NCBI GenBank assembly: GCA_002448305.1
Contig: DJWY01000037.1
Span: forward strand, 23,413-87,412
DNA from: Selenomonadales bacterium UBA7018
Lineage (GTDB): Bacteria > Bacillota > Negativicutes > Selenomonadales > Selenomonadaceae
Direction: 5' to 3'
DNA length: 64,000 nucleotides
How positions within the stretch are numbered: the first letter of the stretch is position 1; every line of letters begins with the position of its first letter. Shown in pieces: positions 9,985-18,747 of the stretch. The notes under the pieces were generated by a model that was not told where the DNA came from, ran no database searches, and saw nothing but the letters and a program-made list of their open reading frames with translations. The position numbers and the translations under genes were made by a program.

Positions 9985-10803
9985 TCATTTTCTCAAGAAC
10001 ATTTTGTAAATCCAATTTTGCAGGGCGACCGGCATTAGATAAATTCCGAGTTGCGCAGTAAAAACTATCGCGAAGTCCAGAAAACTACTGTAGCCCATTT
10101 GCCAAAATTTTTTAATCGTCGCAATGTAACTCCAAGTATTTTCCCAACTTTTGCGCCGCTTAGCAAGTTCAGCGGACGAACGAAACCATAATAACGCCTC
10201 GTCGATATTTTCAGCCTTGCAACCGCTAAACAACATGCGCCCGAATAAATCAACGTCCTGATTGCGCCGCAAATTTCCATAGCCGCCGACAGCTTGCACC
10301 GCAGATTTTTTATACATAACGGCGGGGTGATTGAAGGCGGAACGACGCTTAGCAAAATTGTAAATCGAATCGGAATCAGTCGGCACGCGCCGTTGAGAAA
10401 TTACATTGCTTTTGTCGCCGATAAATTCATCAATATGGGAACCGACTATCGAAAGTTCCGGCTTTTCGCTGAATCGCTGAACTTGTTTTTCGCAACGAGT
10501 CGGCTTGCTAATGTCGTCGGTATCCATGCGCGCTACGAGTTCATATTTGCAAACTTTCAAGCCTTCATTTAGCGCAAGCCCTAAGCCCAAATTTTTTTCG
10601 TTCTTGACGATGTTAAACAGTTCGGGATAATTTTTTTCGTACTCATCGACGACGGCATAAAGTTCGGGCGTCAATTCGCCGTCTTCAACAAGAACTATTT
10701 CGGCGGGCGGCAAAGTTTGATTTATCATTGAATCAATCGCGACGCGCAAAAATTCGGGGTGTTCCTTTTTGTAAAGCGACATCAACACGCTATATTTTTC
10801 CAT
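9985..10803 (-). CDS. Glycosyltransferase family 2 (GT-A fold)
   Basis: The 272-aa protein has a classical GT2 N-terminal domain: 'YSVLMSLYKKE', 'SMINQTLPPAEIVLVEDGE', then 'NLGLGLALNEGL' and the metal/UDP-binding DxD-like 'ARMDTDDIS'. 'RNQDVDLFGRML' is in the place of the usual catalytic ED/QD base region. It ends with a hydrophobic and basic segment that may anchor it to the inner membrane. It probably adds the second sugar of the repeat unit. The ATG is preceded by GAGGTAG. The previous gene (phosphoglycosyl transferase) ends 9 bp upstream, so both lie in one operon. Confidence 0.85.
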   Translation of the reverse strand: MEKYSVLMSLYKKEHPEFLRVAIDSMINQTLPPAEIVLVEDGELTPELYAVVDEYEKNYPELFNIVKNEKNLGLGLALNEGLKVCKYELVARMDTDDISKPTRCEKQVQRFSEKPELSIVGSHIDEFIGDKSNVISQRRVPTDSDSIYNFAKRRSAFNHPAVMYKKSAVQAVGGYGNLRRNQDVDLFGRMLFSGCKAENIDEALLWFRSSAELAKRRKSWENTWSYIATIKKFWQMGYSSFLDFAIVFTAQLGIYLMPVALQNWIYKMFLRK

Positions 10804-10812
10804 AACACTACC

Positions 10813-11499
10813 TCAACCGCGAAACTCTTCCAGAAGTTTCAACGCTTCCTTTTGCTTGGCGTCATATTCGGCGCGGGTGATAATTCCGCTACCAAGTAGC
10901 CAGTCGCCGTAATCTTCGGCAGTCGCCATGCCGTCAGTTGCAATATCTTCTTTCGCGCTGACTTTGAACACCGTCCGCCACATTATGCGCACGTCCTCGA
11001 AAAAGTTTATATCCTTGATATATTTAAGGTCGTAGAAAAATTTTTGTTTCCAGCTAATGTTATTGCGTCCGGAAATTTGCGCCAGTCCGGTCAAGCCCGG
11101 ATAAACTGATTGACGCTTCATTTCTTCGGGCGTAAAAAAAACCATATCGCGGACAAGTTGCGGGCGCGGTCCTACGCAACTCATATCGCCTTTGAAAATA
11201 TTCCAAAGCTCCGGCAATTCGTCAAGCGAAGATTCCCGCAATTTTTTTCCGAATGGCGGCAAGCGGTCTTCATCGGGCAAAAGTTTTCCGTTCGCGTCGC
11301 GGGCGTCGGTCATTGAGCGGAATTTGAACATGCGGAAAAGTTTCCCATCTTTACCTGGTCGGATTTGCGAGAAGATAACCGGCGAGCCGAGATTTTTTTT
11401 GATTGAGTAGGCTAAATACGCCAGCACCGGCGACAGCAAAATTAGCATTGTTCCGGAAATGATTATATCGAAAAGTCTTTTGAAAAATGATTTATACAT
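10813..11499 (-). CDS. Initiating phosphoglycosyl transferase (bacterial sugar transferase, PglC/WcaJ-C type)
   Basis: The 228-aa protein has the small monotopic PGT architecture. One N-terminal re-entrant hydrophobic helix (FDIIISGTMLILLSPVLAY) is followed by 'FSQIRPGKDGKLFRMFKFRSM', the catalytic Asp-Glu pair in 'SSLDELPELWNIFKGDMS' and 'VGPRPQL'. It transfers a sugar-1-phosphate to undecaprenyl phosphate to start the repeat unit. Next to PglF- and PglE-like genes the likely substrate is a UDP-4-amino-4,6-dideoxy-GlcNAc-type sugar. The last 40 residues (LLGSGIITRAEYDAKQKEAL..) look like a SHOCT-type helical tail, which the family usually lacks. The ATG at 11499 is preferred; a GTG at 11508, overlapping the upstream stop, is the alternative. 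Confidence 0.88.
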   Translation of the reverse strand: MYKSFFKRLFDIIISGTMLILLSPVLAYLAYSIKKNLGSPVIFSQIRPGKDGKLFRMFKFRSMTDARDANGKLLPDEDRLPPFGKKLRESSLDELPELWNIFKGDMSCVGPRPQLVRDMVFFTPEEMKRQSVYPGLTGLAQISGRNNISWKQKFFYDLKYIKDINFFEDVRIMWRTVFKVSAKEDIATDGMATAEDYGDWLLGSGIITRAEYDAKQKEALKLLEEFRG

Positions 11500-11504
11500 G
11501 GCAA

Positions 11505-12713
11505 TCACTCAAAGCACGCACGAATAATTTCAATAATCTTATCCTGCTGCGTTTCCGTCATTTTAATATCACTGGGCAAGCACAACCCGCGATTGAAAAT
11601 ATCTGCGCCAACGTCTTCGCCGTCATTTTCCGCGACAAATGAATTATTATAATAAATCGGCTGAAGGTGCATAGGCTTCCAAATCGGGCGACCTTCCGCA
11701 TTGAATTTCGCGAGCGTCTCCAAAATTTCAGTCGGGCAAGTCTTGCCGTGTTCAGCTATGAAAAGTGCTTGATTATCGGAACGAACTTGACGGCACATAA
11801 ATTTTTCGTCAATCAAAAGGCAACTCAACCAGAAATTCGGCGACATAATTTTTTCGTCGTAGGGATTCATCGTAACGGGCAAATCTTTCAAGCCGTCGCG
11901 ATACCGTTCGTAAATTTTCTTCTTGGCGGCTATATGTTCTTGAATGTGGAGAAGTTGCCCGCGCCCGATTCCCGCTACAATATTGCTCATGCGATAGTTA
12001 TAGCCAATGTCGATATGCTGATACCATGCGGCAGGCTCGCGGCTTTGCGTCGACCATTTGCGGGCAAGCTTAGCGGCTTTTTCGTCATCAGTCAGGAGCA
12101 TGCCGCCGCCCGAAGTTGTAATGATTTTGTTGCCGTTAAAAGAAATTGCGTTGAATTGTCCGAAAGTGCCGGTCTGTTGCCCTTTGTAATTCGCGCCTAA
12201 AGATTCTGCTGCATCCTCAATCAGAATTGCGGAATGTTCTTTGCAAACTTTTTGAATTTCGTCGAGTTTAGCGGGCGTGCCATAGAGATTGGCGACGATT
12301 ACAACTTTGACGTCGGGAAAAATTTTAAAAGCGCGTTCGAGGGCGGCGGGATTTAAATTCCAAGTGTCGCGCTCGCTATCAATAAAAATTGGTGTGCCCT
12401 TTTCGTAAAGTACCGGATTAACAGTCGCGCTGAAAGTCAAATCGGAGCAAAAAACTTTATCGCCCGCCTTGACGCCCGCTAACTTAACTGCAAGGTGCAA
12501 AGCCGAAGTTCCGGACGCCAACGCCACAGCATATTTACAGCCGACGTATTTGCAAATATTTTTTTCCAGTTCGTTCAGATTTGCGCCGACGGTCGACACC
12601 CAATTTGTATCGAACGCCTCTTGAACAAATTTTTGCTCGTCGCCGTGCATAGTCGGCGAAGCCAGCCATATTTTATTTCCAAACGGCTTAAAATTTTTAG
12701 ACGGATTAAACAT
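11505..12713 (-). CDS. DegT/DnrJ/EryC1 sugar aminotransferase (PglE/PseC-like)
   Basis: The 402-aa PLP enzyme shows 'ALASGTSALHLAVKLAGVKAGD', the 'IEDAAESLGA' stretch, and the PLP-lysine region 'ISFNGNKIITTSGGGML', in which the Lys forms the Schiff base. Its C-terminal half has 'YNYRMSNIVAGIGRGQL' and 'RPIWKPMHLQP', typical of nucleotide-sugar aminotransferases. It should transaminate the 4-keto-6-deoxy sugar made by the PglF-like gene directly upstream. The ATG at 12713 was chosen for its GAGGG ribosome-binding site; an in-frame GTG at 12728 overlaps the upstream stop. No PglD-type N-acetyltransferase is in the window, so the product may remain a free amine or be acylated by another gene. 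Confidence 0.88.
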   Translation of the reverse strand: MFNPSKNFKPFGNKIWLASPTMHGDEQKFVQEAFDTNWVSTVGANLNELEKNICKYVGCKYAVALASGTSALHLAVKLAGVKAGDKVFCSDLTFSATVNPVLYEKGTPIFIDSERDTWNLNPAALERAFKIFPDVKVVIVANLYGTPAKLDEIQKVCKEHSAILIEDAAESLGANYKGQQTGTFGQFNAISFNGNKIITTSGGGMLLTDDEKAAKLARKWSTQSREPAAWYQHIDIGYNYRMSNIVAGIGRGQLLHIQEHIAAKKKIYERYRDGLKDLPVTMNPYDEKIMSPNFWLSCLLIDEKFMCRQVRSDNQALFIAEHGKTCPTEILETLAKFNAEGRPIWKPMHLQPIYYNNSFVAENDGEDVGADIFNRGLCLPSDIKMTETQQDKIIEIIRACFE

Positions 12714-12724
12714 AAAAATTTCCC

Positions 12725-14956
12725 TCACTTTATTTTTTCATCATGATAAGTCGGTATCAATTCGTGGAATACCTGAAGAATTTTTTCGCGGTCGCGAGTA
12801 GCCCAAAGCTTTTCGAGTTCCTTTTTTATAATTTCGTGGTCGACAATCATAACTTTTGCCTTGAAAATTTTCTGGTGAGTTGTACTGGTTGTGCCCTCTT
12901 CAGCAGTCAAAAGTTCCTCGTAAAGTTTTTCGCCGGGTCGCATTCCGGTATAAATAATTTCAATATCCTTGCCAGGCTCCAAGCCGTGCAACTTTATCAA
13001 ATCTTCCGCCATGTCCTTAATCTTGACGGGATTTCCCATATCAAATAGGAAAACTTCGCCGCCTTGCGCTTGAGAGCCGGCTTGCAAAACTAATTGCACA
13101 GCTTCCGGAATCGTCATAAAGTAGCGAATCATTTCGGGGTGTGTAACCGTCACGGGACCGCCATTAGCAATTTGTTTTTTGAAAAGCGGCACGACACTTC
13201 CGCGACTTCCCAAAACATTTCCAAAGCGCGTGCAAACAAAACGGGTTTTGCTATTGCGTTGAATATCCTGCAGAACGAGTTCGGCTACGCGCTTAGTCGC
13301 GCCCATGACGCTTGTAGGATTAACCGCCTTATCCGTCGAGACCAAAAGAAACATATCGCATTCAAATTCGTCCGCCAACATTGCGACATTCCTTGTGCCG
13401 AAAATATTATTCCGAACCGCCTCATCTGGTTGCGCCTCCATTAGCGGAACATGTTTATGCGCGGCGGCATGGAAGACGACATTTGGACGATACGTCACGA
13501 AAATTTCGCGCATGCGTTCAGCGTCAGTCACGTTTGCAATCAGTGCTTGATAATTTTGATTAGGATATTTTTCAATCAGCTCACGATGAATTTCGTAGAT
13601 AGAATTTTCGCCGCGCCCCAAAAGTAAAATCGTATGCGCCCCGACTTTTGAAATTTGTCGGCAAAGTTCGGAACCGATTGAACCTCCCGCGCCCGTTATC
13701 AAGACAACTTTTCCGACAATATATTCAGTGATTTTTTCCATGTCCATTTGAATTGGCTCGCGGCGCAATAAATCTTCCAAGCTAATTTTGCGAACTTCAT
13801 TCAAACTCACGCGCTTATTAACCAAGTCGATAATGCCGGGCACATTTTTAATCACGCAATCAGTTTTGCGGCAATGCTCATTAATACGGCGCAAAACAAG
13901 CCCATTTGCTGACGGTATCGCGATTATTATTTCGCGTATGTTAAACTTGCGGGCAATCCTATTTATTGCGGTGATGTCGCCGTAAATCGGGACGCCATTA
14001 AGTTTACTTCCAATTTTTTCCTGGTCGTCGTCGACAAAGCAAACAACTTCCATATTTGGAGCTTGAGCGCGAATCTCGCGAAGGAGCATTGCGCCCGCCG
14101 AGCCTGCTCCGATTATCGCAACCCGTTTGACTTTATTTGCGCTGACTTCATCGCCGTATTTCAATTTATAGAGAACTCGCCCGCCCGTGATTAAAACAAT
14201 TTCCGAAAGCCATTGCGCCAAGAAAATTAATTTCGGCAACGGCGTCCGTAAAATTCTGAGCATAAAAAAGGATAAAGCTACGGAAACCGTTACGGCGGCG
14301 ATTATCGATAAAAACGTTCGCCAGTCTTCCTCGTTCCATATTCTGCCGTAAAGCCCGAACATGTAAAAAATTATCAGCGTCGAGATTGTTATTGTTACGT
14401 CCCAAGATTTTACGTAAATCAGGAAAAGCGATAGCTCCTCCGCCGAATACAGCGCGTAAGTTATCGCGAACGGCAACGCAGATATTATCACCGCGTCTAA
14501 GATAAAAAATTTGAGATTTTCTTTGCGCACGAGCTTTTCAAATTGCAATGTTAAGCGCGTCGCTGAAAACAGTATGCACCCCAAAAGAAATTCCGTCAGG
14601 AAAAAACTTTCGGGGATTTGCACGCTCGTTATCAGTAGAAATAAAAATGAACTCGCCGTCGATAACGTCACCGATTTTAATATTACCAAAAAATCACGCA
14701 AGCCCGCGTATATCCACAGGCGGCGATACATTCCGCAGAGGACAAAAATCACGAGCGAAATTATTGCCAAAATTGGCGTCCACGATTCAAGATACGCTCT
14801 GTATAAATTTAATTCTTGTCCTTCAAAGCGCAAGTACGCAGTTAAAATCGGAAGCAGAATTAAAATCAATGCGTCCAATATTAAAAACTTCACATTTTCT
14901 TTTCGGATTAGCTTAAAGTTAAAATTCATTGGAAAACCCCGTTTCCGTCTGTACAA
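12725..14956 (-). CDS. Membrane UDP-GlcNAc 4,6-dehydratase (PglF/WbpM/CapD-like) with duplicated membrane module
   Basis: The 743-aa protein carries two consecutive copies of the N-terminal four-helix membrane module. Copy one spans about residues 18-142 and copy two about 144-268; both open with RKEN.KF.ILDA. A first Rossmann domain (VAIIGAGSAGAM, ~279-290) and the catalytic NAD-binding SDR domain (GAGGSIGSE, ~422-430) follow. The active-site region is 'STDKAVNPTSVMGATKR' with Met-xxx-Lys at ~551-555, as in WbpM/PglF, rather than Tyr-xxx-Lys. Family members normally have one membrane module and about 600-660 residues. It should convert UDP-GlcNAc to the 4-keto-6-deoxy intermediate for the aminotransferase gene 12 bp downstream. 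The TTG at 14956 follows GAGGG; an ATG nine codons later (14929) is the alternative start. Confidence 0.88.
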   Translation of the reverse strand: MYRRKRGFPMNFNFKLIRKENVKFLILDALILILLPILTAYLRFEGQELNLYRAYLESWTPILAIISLVIFVLCGMYRRLWIYAGLRDFLVILKSVTLSTASSFLFLLITSVQIPESFFLTEFLLGCILFSATRLTLQFEKLVRKENLKFFILDAVIISALPFAITYALYSAEELSLFLIYVKSWDVTITISTLIIFYMFGLYGRIWNEEDWRTFLSIIAAVTVSVALSFFMLRILRTPLPKLIFLAQWLSEIVLITGGRVLYKLKYGDEVSANKVKRVAIIGAGSAGAMLLREIRAQAPNMEVVCFVDDDQEKIGSKLNGVPIYGDITAINRIARKFNIREIIIAIPSANGLVLRRINEHCRKTDCVIKNVPGIIDLVNKRVSLNEVRKISLEDLLRREPIQMDMEKITEYIVGKVVLITGAGGSIGSELCRQISKVGAHTILLLGRGENSIYEIHRELIEKYPNQNYQALIANVTDAERMREIFVTYRPNVVFHAAAHKHVPLMEAQPDEAVRNNIFGTRNVAMLADEFECDMFLLVSTDKAVNPTSVMGATKRVAELVLQDIQRNSKTRFVCTRFGNVLGSRGSVVPLFKKQIANGGPVTVTHPEMIRYFMTIPEAVQLVLQAGSQAQGGEVFLFDMGNPVKIKDMAEDLIKLHGLEPGKDIEIIYTGMRPGEKLYEELLTAEEGTTSTTHQKIFKAKVMIVDHEIIKKELEKLWATRDREKILQVFHELIPTYHDEKIK

Positions 14957-15003
14957 AATTTCCCTCGAATGCTAGAATTAATTTAATATAGGAGGTGTGC
15001 CTG

Positions 15004-16296
15004 TTGCCGTTAATTATAAATTCTAGTAAGAAATTGTCAAACGCGGCAACGTTTTTCATGAAAAAAAATATAGTTATATTTGGCTTGGGCTATGTTGGAA
15101 TGTCGTTGGCGACTTTACTGGCGCAAAATCATTGCGTGACGGCGGTTGACGTATCGCAGGAAAAAATTGCCCTGCTCAACGCTCGTAAATCGCCCATTAA
15201 AGATGAGTACATTGAAAAATTCCTCGCTGAAAAAAATCTTGACTTGACTGCCACTTCTGATTCCGAATCCGCTTGCAAAAATGCTGACTTTGTGATTATC
15301 GCCGTGCCGACCAATTACGACCCACATAAAAATTTCTTTGACACTTCTATTGTTCAATCAGTTATTGAGGTCGTCACAAAAACAAATCCCAATGCAGTCA
15401 TGGTCATCAAAAGTACAATTCCTGTCGGGTTTACTAAATCTATGCGCGAAAAATTTTCTACGAAAAATATTCTGTTCAGCCCCGAATTTTTGCGTGAATC
15501 CAAAGCACTTTACGATAATCTCTATCCGTCGCGAATTATCGTCGGCACTGATTTAAATGACGCCGTGCAAGTCGAAAAGGCTCAAACTTTTCTCGACATT
15601 TTGCGCGACGCGGCTTTGAAAGAAAATGTTCCGGCATTGCTTATGGGATTGACTGAAGCCGAAGCCGTTAAACTTTTCGCCAACACTTATCTTGCGTTGC
15701 GCGTCGCCTTCTTTAACGAGCTAGATACCTACGCCGAAATGAAAGGGCTTAACACTCGCGACATAATCGACGGCATTTGCTACGACCCGCGCATTGGCAA
15801 TCATTATAACAATCCGTCTTTCGGCTACGGCGGCTACTGTTTGCCTAAAGATACTAAACAACTTTTAGCGAATTACCAAGACATTCCGGAAAATTTAATT
15901 GAGGCTATAGTTACGAGTAATCGCACGCGCAAAGATTTTATTGCCGACAGAATTTTGGAACTTTCTGGAGCTTACAAGCAAAATGAAAGTTACTCAGTTG
16001 AGCGCGAGGGCAATATTGTTATTGGCGTTTACCGACTTGCCATGAAGACCGGTAGCGATAACTTTCGCCAATCGTCTATTCAAGGCGTCATGAAAAGAAT
16101 CAAAGCTAAGGGCGCGACCATTATAATTTATGAACCGACGCTCTCTGACGGCGCAACTTTTTTCAATAGTAAAATCGTCAATAACTTGTCCGAATTCAAA
16201 AAGCTAAGTCAGTGCATTATCACCAATCGTTATGACAGCGCACTTGACGACGTGAAAGATAAAGTTTATACGCGAGATTTATTCCGCAGAGACTAA
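15004..16296 (+). CDS. ugd: UDP-glucose 6-dehydrogenase
   Basis: This is a nucleotide-sugar dehydrogenase of about 430 aa. The NAD-binding motif is '[14 protein letters not shown]', followed by 'STIPVGFT', '[15 protein letters not shown]' and '[24 protein letters not shown]'. The catalytic-cysteine block is '[15 protein letters not shown]'. It oxidises UDP-glucose to UDP-glucuronate; the epimerase-like gene at 22291 could then give UDP-galacturonate. A strong AGGAGGTG lies 8 nt before a TTG at 15004, while the ATG at 15058, directly before the Rossmann strand, has no ribosome-binding site. The TTG start would add an 18-residue extension, so the start is uncertain. The gene is divergent from the PglF-like gene and shares 1 bp with the acyltransferase gene downstream. 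Confidence 0.9.
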   Translation: MPLIINSSKKLSNAATFFMKKNIVIFGLGYVGMSLATLLAQNHCVTAVDVSQEKIALLNARKSPIKDEYIEKFLAEKNLDLTATSDSESACKNADFVIIAVPTNYDPHKNFFDTSIVQSVIEVVTKTNPNAVMVIKSTIPVGFTKSMREKFSTKNILFSPEFLRESKALYDNLYPSRIIVGTDLNDAVQVEKAQTFLDILRDAALKENVPALLMGLTEAEAVKLFANTYLALRVAFFNELDTYAEMKGLNTRDIIDGICYDPRIGNHYNNPSFGYGGYCLPKDTKQLLANYQDIPENLIEAIVTSNRTRKDFIADRILELSGAYKQNESYSVEREGNIVIGVYRLAMKTGSDNFRQSSIQGVMKRIKAKGATIIIYEPTLSDGATFFNSKIVNNLSEFKKLSQCIITNRYDSALDDVKDKVYTRDLFRRD

Positions 16297-17309
16297 TGAA
16301 AAAGAAAATTTTATTTTGCGACCAAGCCAAGACCTTAATGATGATTTTAGTTATCGCGACGCACTCGATGGCTTTTTATTGGGGTAATTGGTTTACAGTT
16401 ATGACGCCCGCTCAAGAAGCACCGATTCTGGCTTTCATATCAAGAGAAATGGCAACGGTCAATATTTACGTTTTTACTTTCGTATCGGGCTATTTATTTC
16501 AGTTTATAAAATTCGAGAAGGGCAAGTACAAAATTTTTACAGACTTCGTCAAGAAAAAAGCGGTGCGGCTCATGGTGCCGTATGTATTTTTGGCGGCGTT
16601 TTGGTGCGTGCCCTTCCAAGTTTATTTTTATCACGCTTCCGCCGCAGAGATATTTAACAATTACGTTTTGGGCTATGCTCCCGCGCAACTTTGGTATCTC
16701 TTAATGCTGTTCTTTTTGTTCGTGATAGTTTATCCGCTTGCCGATAAAATTCAATCGCTGAAACTTTATCAAATCGCCGCGCTAACTTTCATCAGTTATC
16801 TTTTCGGCATGGGACTTTATTTTTTTCATGCTCCGCTAAATTTGCCCGCCGCCTTCGTCCACTTAGCATTTTTCGTTATGGGCATGGTCTACAGGAAAAA
16901 TAATCCGCAACTCGCCGCGTGGTATAAATTCGCCCTACCGCATTTTATTTTGTTCAGCGTCGGCTACTATCTTAGCTTTGAACACTCGACGACTATTAAA
17001 ATTATTCGCTACGTCATTGATTTCTTTACGATTACGGCGGGTATTTTCATGGCAGTTGCCCTGATACAAAAATTCCAAGACGCCGAAATTTGGAGCACGC
17101 CGCTTTACAATTTCTTCAAGGAAAATTCTCTTACAATGTACTTAGTTCATCAGCAAATTATTTATTGCTCAATCGCGACTTTCAACGGAATTATTCCGCC
17201 GGGCGGACTTGCCCTGATAAATTTCGCGGCGGCAATTTCTATCTGCGCTATAATCTGTGTGATTTTTAACCGGTTCAAGGTAACGAGATTTTTAATCGGT
17301 AAAAGCTGA
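16296..17309 (+). CDS. Membrane acyltransferase (acyltransferase_3 family)
   Basis: The 337-aa polytopic protein has about ten membrane segments. The family's N-terminal pattern is present: 'FCDQAKTLMMILVIATHS', with the conserved His after the first helix, then 'VNIYVFTFVSGYLF', corresponding to the usual F.F.SG. block. Such enzymes O-acetylate or otherwise acylate surface polysaccharides at the inner membrane. Its start codon overlaps the stop of the UDP-glucose dehydrogenase gene by one base, so the two are translationally coupled. Its 3' end overlaps the convergent flippase gene by 35 bp. The acceptor is not deducible; modification of the exported polysaccharide is the natural inference. 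Confidence 0.85.
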   Translation: MKKKILFCDQAKTLMMILVIATHSMAFYWGNWFTVMTPAQEAPILAFISREMATVNIYVFTFVSGYLFQFIKFEKGKYKIFTDFVKKKAVRLMVPYVFLAAFWCVPFQVYFYHASAAEIFNNYVLGYAPAQLWYLLMLFFLFVIVYPLADKIQSLKLYQIAALTFISYLFGMGLYFFHAPLNLPAAFVHLAFFVMGMVYRKNNPQLAAWYKFALPHFILFSVGYYLSFEHSTTIKIIRYVIDFFTITAGIFMAVALIQKFQDAEIWSTPLYNFFKENSLTMYLVHQQIIYCSIATFNGIIPPGGLALINFAAAISICAIICVIFNRFKVTRFLIGKS

Positions 17310-18747
17310 AGTTGACGAGCAAGCAAATTGGCAAAGTAATCAGCGAAACTTTTATTGCCAAAACAAACCACGCATAATAAGAAACGTCGTTGAGGCTAAA
17401 GTTGCTTGCGGCAAAGTACATTAGCAAAATTGCCAAAGCATCAACTGCCAAATGTTTTAGGAAGTGAATAAAATCGCGATTCAAAACATTTTTTCGCAGA
17501 TACCACGCGAAATAAAATGTATGATAAGTCATAGCGACCAAAGTTCCGACTGCCACACCGATTAAGCCGAAAGGAATCACCAACGCCAGAGAGATTATAA
17601 GATTTAAAATCATCTGAATCAATGCGCCGTTCTGCGTTTGTTTGTAATGCCCTGCGGCGTGAGTTATACAAAGATAAGGAATGCGAATGCAACGCAAGCC
17701 GTAAGCGGCAGTAAAAATTAGCGCGAACGTCGGAACCGTATAATTTGCGTCGGAAATATTTTTGGTGTAGACCGTGACGAATGGCACAATCAAAATCGCA
17801 GTCGTAGTGAAAGCCCAAGTAACTCCGGTGTGCGTGAAAATTTCTACGCGCTCATAAGATTTTTTCAAAACGTCCAATTCGCCACGCGCCAACATATTTC
17901 CCCACATTGATGAAATTCCCGTCGTGAAAGTGACGACTGCGCTTGTCATACCGTTCACGACCAAAGCATAAATCGCGTAGACGGAAACATTTTCCAGCGA
18001 AGAAAACATTGTCAATATCACAACGTCGGCATTAGCAGTGACGACCGCCGCGAAATGTTGCGCGAAGCCATTCCATTTTTGTTTAATCGGCTCGGTGTCG
18101 TAGTTGATTTTTTCGTCAAGGACGTAATGCTTTTTAACATAGATAACCAGTGCAAGCGGGCGGAGCACAAAAATAAAAGCCGTAGCAAGCATTACAAGAT
18201 GAACACTTGCGCCGGCTTTCATCAAAAGGACGCTAACTAAAGTATTGAGCGCGATAACGCCGGTTTGAATCAGCATTGGAATATAATTGCGTTGGTCTGC
18301 GCTAAGTAGGAGATTAAACGAAATCCCGAAGTAATATTGCGTAAGCGTGCCGACAGAAATAATCAGAATCAGCGACGCGCTAAAAAAATGGTCGAAGGAA
18401 GATTGAACAATCAGCGGATAGAAAATCAAAAGAAAAATTATGTAGGCAATGAAAATGTAGGCGAGCCGCCGGAAAAATTTCGTCGAAGAGACAATAATTT
18501 TGCTGACAGATTCGGTATCGCCTTCGGCAAGCGGCTTGTACAAATTGGACTGAATCACGGGACCAATGCCCATTTCTAGCAAAGTTATAAACGCTAAAAA
18601 TTGCGTAATTGAAGAGATTAGCCCGTTTATCGCCGAGCCGAAAGTTTGCAGGATATAAGCTGGCAAAATGAAACCGCACAAAATCGTTACGGCTTGCCGC
18701 AAAAGTGCAGTCAGTGAATTGAGTTTGAATTTCTGTGAGCGATTCAT
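17275..18747 (-). CDS. wzx: Polysaccharide repeat-unit flippase (Wzx-like, MOP superfamily)
   Basis: The 490-aa protein has about twelve to fourteen predicted membrane helices. The N-terminal signature of the polysaccharide-synthesis branch of the MOP exporters is present (NSLTALLRQAVTILCGFILPAYILQTFG, with Arg and Gly/Pro placements typical of Wzx). 'GISSMWGNMLARGE' and 'RCIRIPYLCITHAAGHYKQTQ' lie further in. It should translocate the undecaprenyl-linked repeat unit across the inner membrane for the polymerase at 7642. Its ATG overlaps the stop of the solute-binding lipoprotein gene by 4 bp (ATGA), which makes it the last gene of the - strand export operon starting at 23319. Confidence 0.87.
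   Translation of the reverse strand: MNRSQKFKLNSLTALLRQAVTILCGFILPAYILQTFGSAINGLISSITQFLAFITLLEMGIGPVIQSNLYKPLAEGDTESVSKIIVSSTKFFRRLAYIFIAYIIFLLIFYPLIVQSSFDHFFSASLILIISVGTLTQYYFGISFNLLLSADQRNYIPMLIQTGVIALNTLVSVLLMKAGASVHLVMLATAFIFVLRPLALVIYVKKHYVLDEKINYDTEPIKQKWNGFAQHFAAVVTANADVVILTMFSSLENVSVYAIYALVVNGMTSAVVTFTTGISSMWGNMLARGELDVLKKSYERVEIFTHTGVTWAFTTTAILIVPFVTVYTKNISDANYTVPTFALIFTAAYGLRCIRIPYLCITHAAGHYKQTQNGALIQMILNLIISLALVIPFGLIGVAVGTLVAMTYHTFYFAWYLRKNVLNRDFIHFLKHLAVDALAILLMYFAASNFSLNDVSYYAWFVLAIKVSLITLPICLLVNFSFYRLKISLP

Noticed and set aside
15058..15060. ATG at 15058 as the start of UDP-glucose dehydrogenase
   Set aside because: It is attractive because it directly precedes the Rossmann strand, but no ribosome-binding site is present; the TTG at 15004 has AGGAGGTG. 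It remains a real alternative.
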